Source: Alphaproteobacteria bacterium
GTDB lineage: Bacteria > Pseudomonadota > Alphaproteobacteria > Acetobacterales > Acetobacteraceae
Length of the DNA stretch: 64,000 nucleotides
Assembly: GCA_016869715.1 (NCBI GenBank)
Contig: VGDM01000004.1
Coordinates: forward strand, 62,001 to 126,000
Direction: 5' to 3'
In this document: positions 9,303-18,818 of the stretch, one piece after another
Layout of the letters: each line of letters begins with the position of its first letter
Numbering within the stretch: the stretch's first letter is position 1
Position numbers and translations under genes: made by a program
The notes under the pieces: model-generated
Told to the model about the DNA's origin: nothing
The model's input: only the letters and a program-made list of their open reading frames with translations
The model's database searches: none

Positions 9303-10658
9303 TCAGCCGCCGCGGCGGATGGTGTTGAGCTCACGCTCCACCCAGCCAAGCGCCTGATCCACGGATTCACCACCCTGCACGATACGAGCAATGAGCTTGG
9401 TATTCAGGCCCTGATTATACATCTGCACCGCCATCGCCGCTGGCGCGGGCGCCATGGCGATGGAGGTGCGTGCGTTATGATGCGCGCGCACCGGGTAGTT
9501 ATAGACTGAACCCACCGGCGGGCCTTCGGTTTCCCAAACCTTGAAGTCCGACATGCTGGTGAAGGGCGGAATATCATAGCCATTGGAACCATTGGTCTGG
9601 CGTTCCGCCTGCGCACGATCAGACAGCCATTCCAGGAAGGCCTTGGCCGCGCCCTTGTTGCGGCTGAAATTCCAGATGCCCCAGAAATAGGGCAGATAGG
9701 CCGAGAAGCGACCTTCCGGCCCGGCGGGCATCGGCACGGTCCAGCAGTTTTCCGCAACCTGCGGCGCATCGCGCTTTGCCACCGCCCAGGCTGAGGGCGG
9801 GTTGAAGATCAGCGCCGAACGGCCGGAAATCAGTGCGCGGTTATTGCCGCCATCATCCCAAGCCCAGACATCATTGGGCAGGAAGCGGCTGATGCGGGCG
9901 CACATTTCCACCGCCGCACGCAGCTTGGCATTGTTGCGCACCGTCACCGCGCCTTTGTCATCCATCATGAAGGCGCCATAGGATTCGAAAAGGGCACCGA
10001 CCCAATCCACCGCATCGGTAAAGCTGCCCATGGGCAGGCCGAAGGGGAAGCCGGCCCTGTGGCAAGCTTCCGCGGCACGGGCGAAGGTTTCCCAATTCCA
10101 TGTATCGGCGCCGGGGCCGCGCTGATTCCTGGCCGGCCACATGGCGCGAATGTCAATGCCGGCATGCTGCTGCAGCAGGTCAAACCGTACGCAGGCAGGC
10201 TTCAACTGCGTGCCGGCTACGGCCGGGATCGCCACCCAGGTACCTGCGGGCTTGCCCAGATATTCGGCGGCCGGGGTGACCGCGCCATATTTCTGGATCA
10301 GGTTGCGCACCACATCATCCACCGGCTCCAGGGAGCGCTGATGGTTGCTCGGCTCCCAGGTTGGGAAGGACATCAGATCATAGCCGGTGCGTGATTGCGC
10401 CTGGGCATTGATGGTCAGCAGAATCTGGTTGCCATTAGAGGTTACCACATCCATCTGCACGTCAACGCGATTGGCCTGGCCCCATTCGGCGCAAAGCTGG
10501 CGCATCACCACATTGCCATTGGGCACCCAATGGTCCCAAAAGCCGCAGCGGAGCGTGCCGCCCGTGCCTTGGGCATGGACCATGGGGGCTGAAAGGACGC
10601 CCGCCGCGGCCACCCCGGCCCCGGAGCGCAAAAGCGTACGCCGTTTGATATCTGCCAT
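9303..10658 (-). CDS. ABC transporter substrate-binding protein (extracellular solute-binding protein family 1)
   Basis: Signal-like N-terminus MADIKRRTLLRSGAGVAAAGVLSAPMVHAQ; operonic with two permeases and an ATPase. Confidence 0.9.
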   Translation of the reverse strand: MADIKRRTLLRSGAGVAAAGVLSAPMVHAQGTGGTLRCGFWDHWVPNGNVVMRQLCAEWGQANRVDVQMDVVTSNGNQILLTINAQAQSRTGYDLMSFPTWEPSNHQRSLEPVDDVVRNLIQKYGAVTPAAEYLGKPAGTWVAIPAVAGTQLKPACVRFDLLQQHAGIDIRAMWPARNQRGPGADTWNWETFARAAEACHRAGFPFGLPMGSFTDAVDWVGALFESYGAFMMDDKGAVTVRNNAKLRAAVEMCARISRFLPNDVWAWDDGGNNRALISGRSALIFNPPSAWAVAKRDAPQVAENCWTVPMPAGPEGRFSAYLPYFWGIWNFSRNKGAAKAFLEWLSDRAQAERQTNGSNGYDIPPFTSMSDFKVWETEGPPVGSVYNYPVRAHHNARTSIAMAPAPAAMAVQMYNQGLNTKLIARIVQGGESVDQALGWVERELNTIRRGG

Positions 10659-10849
10659 CTTGGGAATCCTCCGCTTTATTCGTTGTTTGTCGCATCCCAG
10701 ACCGAGGCCCGGTCGAGGCGAGCGGCAGGTTAGGCAAGGATTTGTGACCTTTGCAACCGGTATTGTGATGCAGGGGGTCGCCCCGGGCTGGCGCGGCGGC
10801 CCAAACTCGGCTTCAAACCTCGAGAGAGCCCAGCACCAGGACCAATGGC

Positions 10850-11800
10850 ATGACCACTTCGCTGCGCGTCGCTATCCAGATGGACCCGATCGAGACCATC
10901 AACATCGATGGTGATTCCACCTTCGCCCTTATGCTGGAGGCCCAGGCCCGGGGCCACAAGCTCTGGCATTACCATGTGCGCGATCTGGCGCTGCGCGGCG
11001 GGCGCGTAAGTGCCTGGGCGCGGCCCATCACGCTCCGGCGCGAATACGGCAATCATTTCACCTTCGGGGCAGAGGTGGAATTGGACCTGGGCCGTGATAA
11101 CGATGTGGTGCTGATGCGCCAGGACCCACCCTTTGACATGGGCTACATCACGGCCACGCATATCCTGGAACATATCCACCCGAAAACGCTTGTGGTGAAC
11201 GACCCGGCGCAGGTGCGCAATGCGCCAGAAAAGCTGTTCGTCACCCATTTCCCGGATTTGATGCCGGCAACGCTGGTGACCGCAGATCGCCGCCGTATCG
11301 TTGCCTTCCGGGCGGAGCATGGCGATATCATTGTGAAGCCGCTATTTGGTAATGGTGGCGCGGGCGTGTTTCACCTCCGCGCCGATGATCCGAACATGAA
11401 TGCGCTGGTGGAGCTTTTCGCGGAACGCTCGCGCGAACCGCTCATGATCCAGCAATACCTGCCCGCCGTGCGGGAAGGCGATAAGCGCATCATTCTGGTG
11501 GATGGTGTTGCCATGGGCGGCATCAATCGCGTGCCGGCGGTGGGTGAGGCGCGGTCCAATATGCATGTCGGTGGCAGGCCAGAACCGACCAAGCTGACCG
11601 AGCGAGAGCGCGAGATTTGCGCGCGCATTGGGCCGGAATTGAAGGCGCGCGGGATGATTTTTGTCGGCATTGATGTGATTGGCGGCTACCTCACTGAAAT
11701 CAACGTCACCAGCCCGACCGGCCTGCAGGAATTGGCGCGATTTGATGGCGTGTTTCTGGAACGCGCCATCTGGGACGCGATTGAAGCGAAAAGGCGCTGA
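10850..11800 (+). CDS. gshB: Glutathione synthase
   Basis: [86 protein letters not shown]. Confidence 0.96.
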   Translation: MTTSLRVAIQMDPIETINIDGDSTFALMLEAQARGHKLWHYHVRDLALRGGRVSAWARPITLRREYGNHFTFGAEVELDLGRDNDVVLMRQDPPFDMGYITATHILEHIHPKTLVVNDPAQVRNAPEKLFVTHFPDLMPATLVTADRRRIVAFRAEHGDIIVKPLFGNGGAGVFHLRADDPNMNALVELFAERSREPLMIQQYLPAVREGDKRIILVDGVAMGGINRVPAVGEARSNMHVGGRPEPTKLTEREREICARIGPELKARGMIFVGIDVIGGYLTEINVTSPTGLQELARFDGVFLERAIWDAIEAKRR

Positions 11801-11801
11801 G

Positions 11802-12434
11802 ATGCTCAAACTTTGGGGCCGCACCAATTCGATCAATGTGAAGAAGGTGCTCTGGATGCTCGATGAGATCGGGCAGGCTTATGATCGTGTGGATGCCGGC
11901 ATGGAATATGGCCGGGTGAATGATGCGGATTACCGCGCCATGAACCCGAATGGCCGCGTGCCGACATTGCAAGATGGCGATTTCGTGCTGTGGGAATCAA
12001 ACAGCGTGTTGCGCTATCTGGCTGTGAAAGTCCAAAGCCCGCTTTACCCGGCGGACCCAGCGGCACGCGCTTCGGCGGATCGCTGGATGGATTGGCAGCT
12101 TTCCACACTCGGCCCCGCGGAGCGCAGCCTGTTCTGGGGCCTGGTGCGCACGGCGCCCGAAAAGCGCGACATGGCGCAGATTGATGCGGCAGCAAAGGCC
12201 GCCGGCGAATGCTGGGCCATTCTGGATAGCTGGATCGCGCGCCATGGCGGCCCCTATCTGGATGGCCCCACCATGACCATCGCCGATATTGTTTTGGGCT
12301 GTTACGCGCGGCGCTGGTTTGGCCCGGAAGTGCGCCTGCCTGGCATGCCGGAATTCCCAACCTTGGCGCGCTGGTATGCCAAGCTTGGCGAAAGGCCGGG
12401 CTTTCAACGCTGGCTCGCGCCACCGCTTACTTGA
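11802..12434 (+). CDS. Glutathione S-transferase family protein
   Basis: MLKLWGRTNSINVKKVLWMLDEIG ... NPNGRVPTLQDGDFVLWESNSVLRYLA. Confidence 0.93.
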   Translation: MLKLWGRTNSINVKKVLWMLDEIGQAYDRVDAGMEYGRVNDADYRAMNPNGRVPTLQDGDFVLWESNSVLRYLAVKVQSPLYPADPAARASADRWMDWQLSTLGPAERSLFWGLVRTAPEKRDMAQIDAAAKAAGECWAILDSWIARHGGPYLDGPTMTIADIVLGCYARRWFGPEVRLPGMPEFPTLARWYAKLGERPGFQRWLAPPLT

Positions 12435-12448
12435 AGGAGACCCCAACC

Positions 12449-12742
12449 ATGCCCGGCTATCTGATCGCCAATCTGAAAGTCACCGACCCTGAAGGGTTTG
12501 AACGTTATCGCGCCGGGGTTCCGGCCGTGATTGCGCAATATGGCGGGCGCTACGCGGTGCGTGGCGGCACCATGGACCGGCTTGAAAATGCCGAGGGCTT
12601 TGATCGCATGGTGGTGTTGGAATTTCCAAGCCTCGATGCTGCCCACGACTTCTATCACAGCCCGGAATACGCGCCGCTGTTGAAACTACGGATTGAAACG
12701 ACGGAAAGCCAGGTGGTGCTGGTGGAAGGGTATTCTCCCTGA
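12449..12742 (+). CDS. DUF1330 domain-containing protein
   Basis: MPGYLIANLKVTDPEGFERYRAGVPAVIAQYGGRYAVRGG...YHSPEYAPLLKLR. Confidence 0.85.
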   Translation: MPGYLIANLKVTDPEGFERYRAGVPAVIAQYGGRYAVRGGTMDRLENAEGFDRMVVLEFPSLDAAHDFYHSPEYAPLLKLRIETTESQVVLVEGYSP

Positions 12743-12824
12743 AACTTCCGAACGACGAAAAAATCCGCCCGAATCAACCGAATCGCCTTGATCCTGCCAC
12801 GGTGCCGCGGAATTATAATATGTT

Positions 12825-13610
12825 ATGCGTCCTCTGATCGGCATTTCCTGCTGCTTAAAACCCTTTGGCATCTTCGGCACGCTCAACCATGCGGCGTCTG
12901 ACAGCTATATCCGCGTGGTGCGCGGCCCGGTCGGGGGCACCCCGGTGCTGCTGCCGGCGGCGGGGGAGGAAGCTGCGCAGGATTACCTCGCCCATATCAA
13001 TGGCCTGCTTCTGACCGGCAGCCGGTCCAATGTCTGGCCCGGCTATTATGATGGCCCGCCCCATGCCGAGGGCACGCCAGAAGATCAGGAACGGGACGCC
13101 ACCACCCTGCCCCTGATCCGCGCCGCCATAGCGGCTGGCATTCCCTTGCTCGCGATTTGTCGCGGCATGCAGGAATTGAATGTGGCGCTTGGCGGCAGCC
13201 TGGATCAGCGCGTGCAGGATCTGCCGGGGCGGATGGATCATTCCACGCCATCGGATCAAAAAATCCCCCTGGTGCGCACCGGCAAGGCGCATCTGGTGCG
13301 GATTCATGGCCAGGGTGCCCTGGCCGCGACGCTGACTGCCGCGTCGAGGGGTGCCGCGCAGCTTGCGGTGAATTCGCTCCATAACCAGGCCGTGCAGCGC
13401 TTGGCGCCGCGCCTGGTCGCAGAAGGCTGGGCGCCGGATGGTACGATTGAAGCCGTTCGTGTGGAAGGTGCGCGCGGCTTCGCAATTGGTGTGCAATGGC
13501 ACCCCGAATATGACTGGGAGCGTGATGCCGATAGCCGCGCCATCTTCGAAGCCTTTGGCCACGCCGCCGCTGCCCATGCCGGGGCGAAGCTTGCTGCCGC
13601 TGCGGAGTGA
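12825..13610 (+). CDS. Gamma-glutamyl-gamma-aminobutyrate hydrolase family protein (peptidase C26)
   Basis: PLLAICRGMQELNVALGGSLDQ nucleophile elbow; VNSLHNQAV; GVQWHPEY. Confidence 0.93.
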   Translation: MRPLIGISCCLKPFGIFGTLNHAASDSYIRVVRGPVGGTPVLLPAAGEEAAQDYLAHINGLLLTGSRSNVWPGYYDGPPHAEGTPEDQERDATTLPLIRAAIAAGIPLLAICRGMQELNVALGGSLDQRVQDLPGRMDHSTPSDQKIPLVRTGKAHLVRIHGQGALAATLTAASRGAAQLAVNSLHNQAVQRLAPRLVAEGWAPDGTIEAVRVEGARGFAIGVQWHPEYDWERDADSRAIFEAFGHAAAAHAGAKLAAAAE

Positions 13611-13674
13611 CGCGGTTTCTTCACGCGGTAAATTGCGTTTTGGGGCTTTGCTTTTTCGCGGAAATGTTCTAGAA

Positions 13675-13797
13675 AATCCTTGCTGGCCATGGCTTTGCCG
13701 GCGGTCGCGATCCCGGCATCCCCTGCCGGCTCGCCCGACCTTTTCAATCGAAAAATACAAAGTGGCGCCCGGTCACCCCCCTGACCGGGCGTTTTTG
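13675..13797 (+). ncRNA. Candidate intergenic small RNA ending at a perfect intrinsic terminator
   Basis: About 300-bp gap between 13610 and 13908; TTGCTT-N16-TAGAAA promoter-like pair near 13650-13675; internal GCCGGC...GCCGGC pairing; ends at the terminator at 13767-13797. Confidence 0.3.
13767..13797 (+). terminator. Rho-independent terminator
   Basis: GCCCGGTCA-CCCCCC-TGACCGGGC followed by GTTTTTG; perfect 9-bp stem. Confidence 0.88.
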
Positions 13798-13907
13798 TTG
13801 GGGCGGAATCTCGGTGCCTCAGACAGATGCGTCGTCACCCTCAGGTAACACACAAAGCACCAGCCCTGGCTTCCGGCAGCCCCCGGCTGGGGCTATAGCG
13901 GCCCGAA

Positions 13908-14615
13908 ATGCCCGAAGAGGTCGCCCAGATGGTTTCCTATGTCTTTCCGCCCCCGCCCGTCGCCGCGCTGCCGATCAAGGGCAGTGATGCGCTTTTCCCG
14001 GTGCGTCGGATTTTCTGCGTGGGCCGCAATTACGCCGAACACGCGATTGAAATGGGCAGCGACCCGACGCGCGAACCGCCCTTCTATTTCGCGAAGCCTG
14101 CCGATTCCGTGGTGATCAATGGCGCGGATATGCCCTACCCATCCGTCACCAAATCGCTGCATCATGAAATGGAACTGGTGGTCGCCATCGGGCGCGGCGG
14201 GCGCAATATCGCCGTGGAGGATGCGCTGTCCCATGTCTGGGGCTATTGCGCCGGCTTGGATATGACCCGACGCGACATCCAGAATGAGGCGAAAAAGACC
14301 GGCCGCCCCTGGGATATGGGCAAGGGCTTCGACAAATCCGCGCCCATGGGCCTGCTGGTGCCCGCTGCCGGCGTGAACCCGGCCAAGGGCAAGATTGAGC
14401 TCAAGGTGAATGACAAGGTCACGCAGATTTCTGACCTTTCCAAGCTGATCTGGTCCGTCCCTGAAGTCATCGCCAATCTGTCGGAATTGGCGGAATTGGC
14501 GCCGGGCGATCTGATCATGACCGGCACGCCCGAAGGGGTGGCTGCCGTAGTGCGCGGCGATGTGCTGGAAGGTTTTGTGGAAGGTGTGGGCGATATCCGC
14601 ACGAAGATCATCTGA
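13908..14615 (+). CDS. Fumarylacetoacetate hydrolase family protein
   Basis: FCVGRNYAEHAIEMG, HHEMELVVAIG, GYCAGLDMTRRD, LIMTGTPEGV. Confidence 0.92.
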   Translation: MPEEVAQMVSYVFPPPPVAALPIKGSDALFPVRRIFCVGRNYAEHAIEMGSDPTREPPFYFAKPADSVVINGADMPYPSVTKSLHHEMELVVAIGRGGRNIAVEDALSHVWGYCAGLDMTRRDIQNEAKKTGRPWDMGKGFDKSAPMGLLVPAAGVNPAKGKIELKVNDKVTQISDLSKLIWSVPEVIANLSELAELAPGDLIMTGTPEGVAAVVRGDVLEGFVEGVGDIRTKII

Positions 14616-14632
14616 TCCGCGTGCGCGCTCGA

Positions 14633-16036
14633 ATGGCCAAGGATCGCAGCCGTTTCGTCTGCCAGGCCTGCGGGGCAGTCAGCCCCAAATGGCAGGGGCG
14701 CTGCGACGCCTGTGGCGAATGGAATACGCTGATCGAGGAAACCACCGCCCCGCGCGGTCCCGGCCCCGCCGCCAAGACTGCTGGCGGGCGGCGCGTTGAA
14801 TTTGTTGGCCTGAAGGGGGAGAGCGCGCCCCCGCCGCGTATCGTCACCGCCATTGCGGAACTGGACCGCGTTTTGGGTGGCGGCTTTGTGCCCGCTTCCG
14901 CCGTGCTGGTGGGCGGTGACCCCGGCATCGGCAAATCCACCATATTGTTGCAAGCGGCGGCACGCTTGGCCTCTGGTGGGCGGCGGGTGCTTTACATCTC
15001 GGGCGAAGAGGCGGTGGAGCAGGTCAGGCTGCGCGCCGCGCGGCTTGGGCTTTCCGATAGCCCCATGGAATTGGCCGCCGCTTCAGCGCTGCGCGATATT
15101 GGCGCCAGCCTGGAACAGGAAACCGATGCCGCGCTGGTGGTGATGGATTCGATCCAGACCGTGTGGTTGGATGCGCTGGATTCCGCCCCGGGCACGGTGG
15201 CGCAGGTGCGCGCCTGCGCCACCGAGTTGATCCGCCTCGCGAAATCGCGTTGTTTTGCGCTGGTGCTGGTCGGGCATGTCACCAAGGAAGGCACGCTGGC
15301 CGGGCCGCGTGTACTGGAACACATGGTGGATGCGACGCTCTATTTCGAAGGCGATCGCGGGCATCAATTCCGCATCCTGCGCGCGGTGAAAAACCGCTTT
15401 GGCGCCACGGACGAGATTGGTGTGTTTGAGATGACCGATCGCGGCCTGGTGGAAGTGGCCAATCCATCCGCCCTGTTTTTGGCGGAACGCCGCGGCAATG
15501 TCTCCGGCTCGGCGGTATTTGCCGGCATTGAAGGCACGCGCCCGGTGCTGGTCGAAATTCAGGCGCTGCTTTCACTTTCTTCGGGCGGGTCGCCGCGCCG
15601 GCAGGTGGTGGGCTGGGATTCCGGCCGGCTTTCCATGCTTCTCGCGGTGCTGGAAGCGCGGTGCGGCCTCAGCCTCGGGCAGAATGATGTCTATCTGAAT
15701 ATCGCGGGCGGTTTGCGCATTACCGAACCGGCAGCGGATTTGGCGGTGGCAGCGGCGCTGATCTCGGCGGCGACGGATCGGCCCACGGATTCGGGCGCGG
15801 TGTATTTTGGCGAGGTCGGGCTCTCGGGTGAGGTGCGGCAGGTTTCGCAAGCCGAGTCGCGTCTGCGAGAAGCGGCGAAGCTTGGCTTCACTGCCGCCAC
15901 CCTGCCGCGCCGGATTGCGCGTGGCGGGCGCGCGGCGGCAGCAACGGAAGGGCTGGGCCTGTCGGAAATCGGCCATTTGACCGATCTGGTGGCACGCTTT
16001 GCGGAAAGGACCTTGCCCGCGAAGGGCAAGGCGTGA
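14633..16036 (+). CDS. radA: DNA repair protein RadA
   Basis: Zn motif CQACGAVSPKWQGRCDACGEWNT; GGDPGIGKSTILLQ; KNRFGATDEIGVFEM. Confidence 0.97.
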   Translation: MAKDRSRFVCQACGAVSPKWQGRCDACGEWNTLIEETTAPRGPGPAAKTAGGRRVEFVGLKGESAPPPRIVTAIAELDRVLGGGFVPASAVLVGGDPGIGKSTILLQAAARLASGGRRVLYISGEEAVEQVRLRAARLGLSDSPMELAAASALRDIGASLEQETDAALVVMDSIQTVWLDALDSAPGTVAQVRACATELIRLAKSRCFALVLVGHVTKEGTLAGPRVLEHMVDATLYFEGDRGHQFRILRAVKNRFGATDEIGVFEMTDRGLVEVANPSALFLAERRGNVSGSAVFAGIEGTRPVLVEIQALLSLSSGGSPRRQVVGWDSGRLSMLLAVLEARCGLSLGQNDVYLNIAGGLRITEPAADLAVAAALISAATDRPTDSGAVYFGEVGLSGEVRQVSQAESRLREAAKLGFTAATLPRRIARGGRAAAATEGLGLSEIGHLTDLVARFAERTLPAKGKA

Positions 16037-16069
16037 CGCGCCCGCCTGCCAGGGCTATAGAGACCAGCG

Positions 16070-16627
16070 ATGAATTGGGTTGATGTCATTCTGCTGGGGG
16101 TGATTGCCTTGTCGGCGATCCTCGCCTTTTTCCATGGGCTGGTGCGCGAAGCGCTGGGCGTGGCGGGCTGGGTTGGCGCGGCGGTGGTCGCCCTGCTGGC
16201 GCGGAAGGAGGTTCAGCCCTTCCTCGACCCCTATTTCACGCCGCCCTGGCTTTCGGAAGCGATTGGCGCTGGCGTGGTGTTTCTGGTGGCGCTGGTTGTC
16301 TTCAAGCTGATGATCAATGCGGTGGCGGATCGTGTACAGGAGTCCGCTTTGGGCGGCGTTGATCGCGTGCTTGGCTTGGTTTTTGGCGCAGCGCGTGGCG
16401 CTTTTCTGCTGGTGGTCGCCTATATCGTCGCCGGATTGCTGCTGCCCGGCGAACGCTGGCCGGAACCGGTGCTGGAAGCCCGTGCTCTGCCCCTACTTTC
16501 GCAAGGCGCGCATCGGGTGATTGAAATCATGCCGGCGGAATATCGCCCGCGGCTGAATGAACCGCCCTTGCCGCGTTCGCCCACGGTTGAAGAATTGCTA
16601 CGCCCCCCCGCGCGCAGCCGAAATTGA
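16070..16627 (+). CDS. cvpA: CvpA family protein
   Basis: WVDVILLGVIALSAILAFFHGLVREALGVAGWVGA; directly upstream of purF. Confidence 0.92.
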   Translation: MNWVDVILLGVIALSAILAFFHGLVREALGVAGWVGAAVVALLARKEVQPFLDPYFTPPWLSEAIGAGVVFLVALVVFKLMINAVADRVQESALGGVDRVLGLVFGAARGAFLLVVAYIVAGLLLPGERWPEPVLEARALPLLSQGAHRVIEIMPAEYRPRLNEPPLPRSPTVEELLRPPARSRN

Positions 16628-16634
16628 GGTTACC

Positions 16635-18095
16635 ATGCCGCTGCCCCTGCGATTTGAGGATGACAAGCCATATGAGGAATGCGGCGTCTTCGGCGTGTGG
16701 AATGGCGGCGATGCCGCAGCACTGACGGCGCTTGGGCTGCATGCGCTGCAGCATCGCGGCCAGGAAGCGGCTGGCATTGTCACCTTGGATGAGGCCGGGT
16801 TGTTTCACGCCCATAAGGGGCTTGGCTTGGTTGGCGATAATTTCGGGGAAGCCAAGGTCATCGCATCGCTGCGTGGGCCGCATGCGGTCGGGCATAATCG
16901 ATACGCGACCACAGGTGAAACTGCGCTCCGCAATGTGCAGCCGCTTTATGCCGATTTCGAATTTGGCGGTTTTGCGGTCGCGCATAATGGCAATCTGACC
17001 AATGCATATGCGCTGAAGCGGGCCCTGGTGCGGCGCGGCTGCCTGTTCCAAAGCACCACGGATTCCGAGGTTTTCATTCACCTCATTGCCATCAGCCTGT
17101 ATTCCACCGTGATTGACCGGCTGATTGATGCGCTGAAGCAGGTGCAGGGCGCCTATTCCCTGGTTGCCTTGCATAATGGCGCGCTGATCGGCGCGCGCGA
17201 TCCTTTGGGCGTGCGGCCTTTGGTGCTCGGGCGGCTTGCCAATGGCGGTTTGGTTCTGGCGTCCGAGACTTGTGCCCTGGATATCGTAAGTGCGGAATTC
17301 GTGCGCGATATCGAAGCGGGCGAATTGGTCGTGATTGACGATAGTGGCTTGCGCAGCATCAAGCCCTTTGCGCGCACTGATAGCCGCTTTTGCATTTTTG
17401 AATATATCTATTTTGCGCGGCCAGACAGCGTCATGGAAGGCATGCCGGTTTATGAAACGCGCAAGCGCATCGGTGCCGAATTGGCGCGCGAAAGCGGCGT
17501 TGCTGCGGATTTGATTGTACCGGTGCCGGACTCCGGCGTGCCGGCAGCGATGGGCTATGCGGTGGAATCCGGCATTCCCTTTGAACTTGGCATCATCCGC
17601 AATCATTATGTCGGGCGCACTTTCATCGAACCGACAGATCAAATCCGCCATTTGGGCGTGAAGCTGAAGCACAGCGCCAATCGCGCCATGATCCAGGGCA
17701 AGCGCGTGGTGCTGGTGGATGATTCGATTGTGCGCGGCACCACCAGCCGCAAGATTGTCGAAATGGTACGCCAGGCAGGCGCGACGGAAGTGCATATGCG
17801 CGTCTCCTCCCCGCCCACGACGCATTCCTGCTATTATGGCATTGACACACCCGAACGCGCAGACCTGATGGCGGCCAAGCATGGTATCGCCGAAATGGCG
17901 CGCATCATTGGCGTGAATAGCCTTGCTTTCATTTCACTCGATGGGCTTTATCGTGCGCTGGGTCAGGCCGTGCGCGATGCGAAAAAGCCGCATTTCTGCG
18001 ATGCCTGCTTCACTGGGGATTATGCCATTCCGCTGACGGATTCGACTGATAATGCGGACCGGCAGCTTTCCCTGCTGCAACCGGCGGGACAATGA
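16635..18095 (+). CDS. purF: Amidophosphoribosyltransferase
   Basis: EECGVFGVWN, ALQHRGQEAAGI, VLVDDSIVRGTTSRKIVEMVRQAGA. Confidence 0.97.
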   Translation: MPLPLRFEDDKPYEECGVFGVWNGGDAAALTALGLHALQHRGQEAAGIVTLDEAGLFHAHKGLGLVGDNFGEAKVIASLRGPHAVGHNRYATTGETALRNVQPLYADFEFGGFAVAHNGNLTNAYALKRALVRRGCLFQSTTDSEVFIHLIAISLYSTVIDRLIDALKQVQGAYSLVALHNGALIGARDPLGVRPLVLGRLANGGLVLASETCALDIVSAEFVRDIEAGELVVIDDSGLRSIKPFARTDSRFCIFEYIYFARPDSVMEGMPVYETRKRIGAELARESGVAADLIVPVPDSGVPAAMGYAVESGIPFELGIIRNHYVGRTFIEPTDQIRHLGVKLKHSANRAMIQGKRVVLVDDSIVRGTTSRKIVEMVRQAGATEVHMRVSSPPTTHSCYYGIDTPERADLMAAKHGIAEMARIIGVNSLAFISLDGLYRALGQAVRDAKKPHFCDACFTGDYAIPLTDSTDNADRQLSLLQPAGQ

Positions 18096-18811
18096 TGATG
18101 GCGGCGTTGGAAGGCCGGGTGGCGCTGATCACTGGCGCGTCACGTGGGATTGGCGCCGCACTCGCCTTTGAATTGGCGAGGCTTGGCGCCCAATGTGTAT
18201 TGGTGGCGCGCACCCAGGGCGGGCTTGAAGAAGTGGATGACGCGATCCGCGCCGCCGGCGGTAAACCCGCCACGCTGCTGCCGTTCGATCTGCAAAAGGC
18301 CGAGAGGGATATTGATATGATCGGGCCTTCCATTGTGGAACGCTTCGGCAGGCTGGATATTCTGGTGCATAATGCGGGTGCTTTGAACAAGCTGACGCCG
18401 GTTGCCCATATTGCACCGCGCGATTGGGCAGAGGTGATGGCGGTGAACCTGACCGCAAGTTGGCGCCTGATCCGCAGTTGCGATCCGCCTTTGCGTGCTT
18501 CTGATGCGGGGCGCGCGGTGTTTGTGACCAGCGGACGCGTGCTGCGCCCACGCGCCTATTGGGGCATGTATGGTGCCAGCAAAGCGGGCATGGAACATCT
18601 GGTGATGACATGGGCGCAGGAGGTGGAGGCTACACCCTTGCGCGTGAACCTTGTTGACCCAGAAATTGTCGCCACCAAAATGCGCGCCGCGGCCATGCCG
18701 GGCGAAGATCCCTCCACAATCCCTCAACCCGCAGATGTCGCGCCTGGCATCACGGCGCTTTGTCTGCCATCTGAAACGCGGCATGGCGCGCGCATAAGGC
18801 TTTGGGGATAG
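18092..18811 (+). CDS. SDR family NAD(P)-dependent oxidoreductase
   Basis: VALITGASRGIGAALAFELARLGAQCVLVART; YGASKAGMEH; ATG overlaps purF stop. Confidence 0.92.
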   Translation: MMMAALEGRVALITGASRGIGAALAFELARLGAQCVLVARTQGGLEEVDDAIRAAGGKPATLLPFDLQKAERDIDMIGPSIVERFGRLDILVHNAGALNKLTPVAHIAPRDWAEVMAVNLTASWRLIRSCDPPLRASDAGRAVFVTSGRVLRPRAYWGMYGASKAGMEHLVMTWAQEVEATPLRVNLVDPEIVATKMRAAAMPGEDPSTIPQPADVAPGITALCLPSETRHGARIRLWG

Positions 18812-18818
18812 CAGTATC

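Noticed and set aside
16527-17882. 451-aa minus-strand ORF opposite purF
   Set aside because: Antisense shadow ORF of a conserved gene; no recognisable domain.
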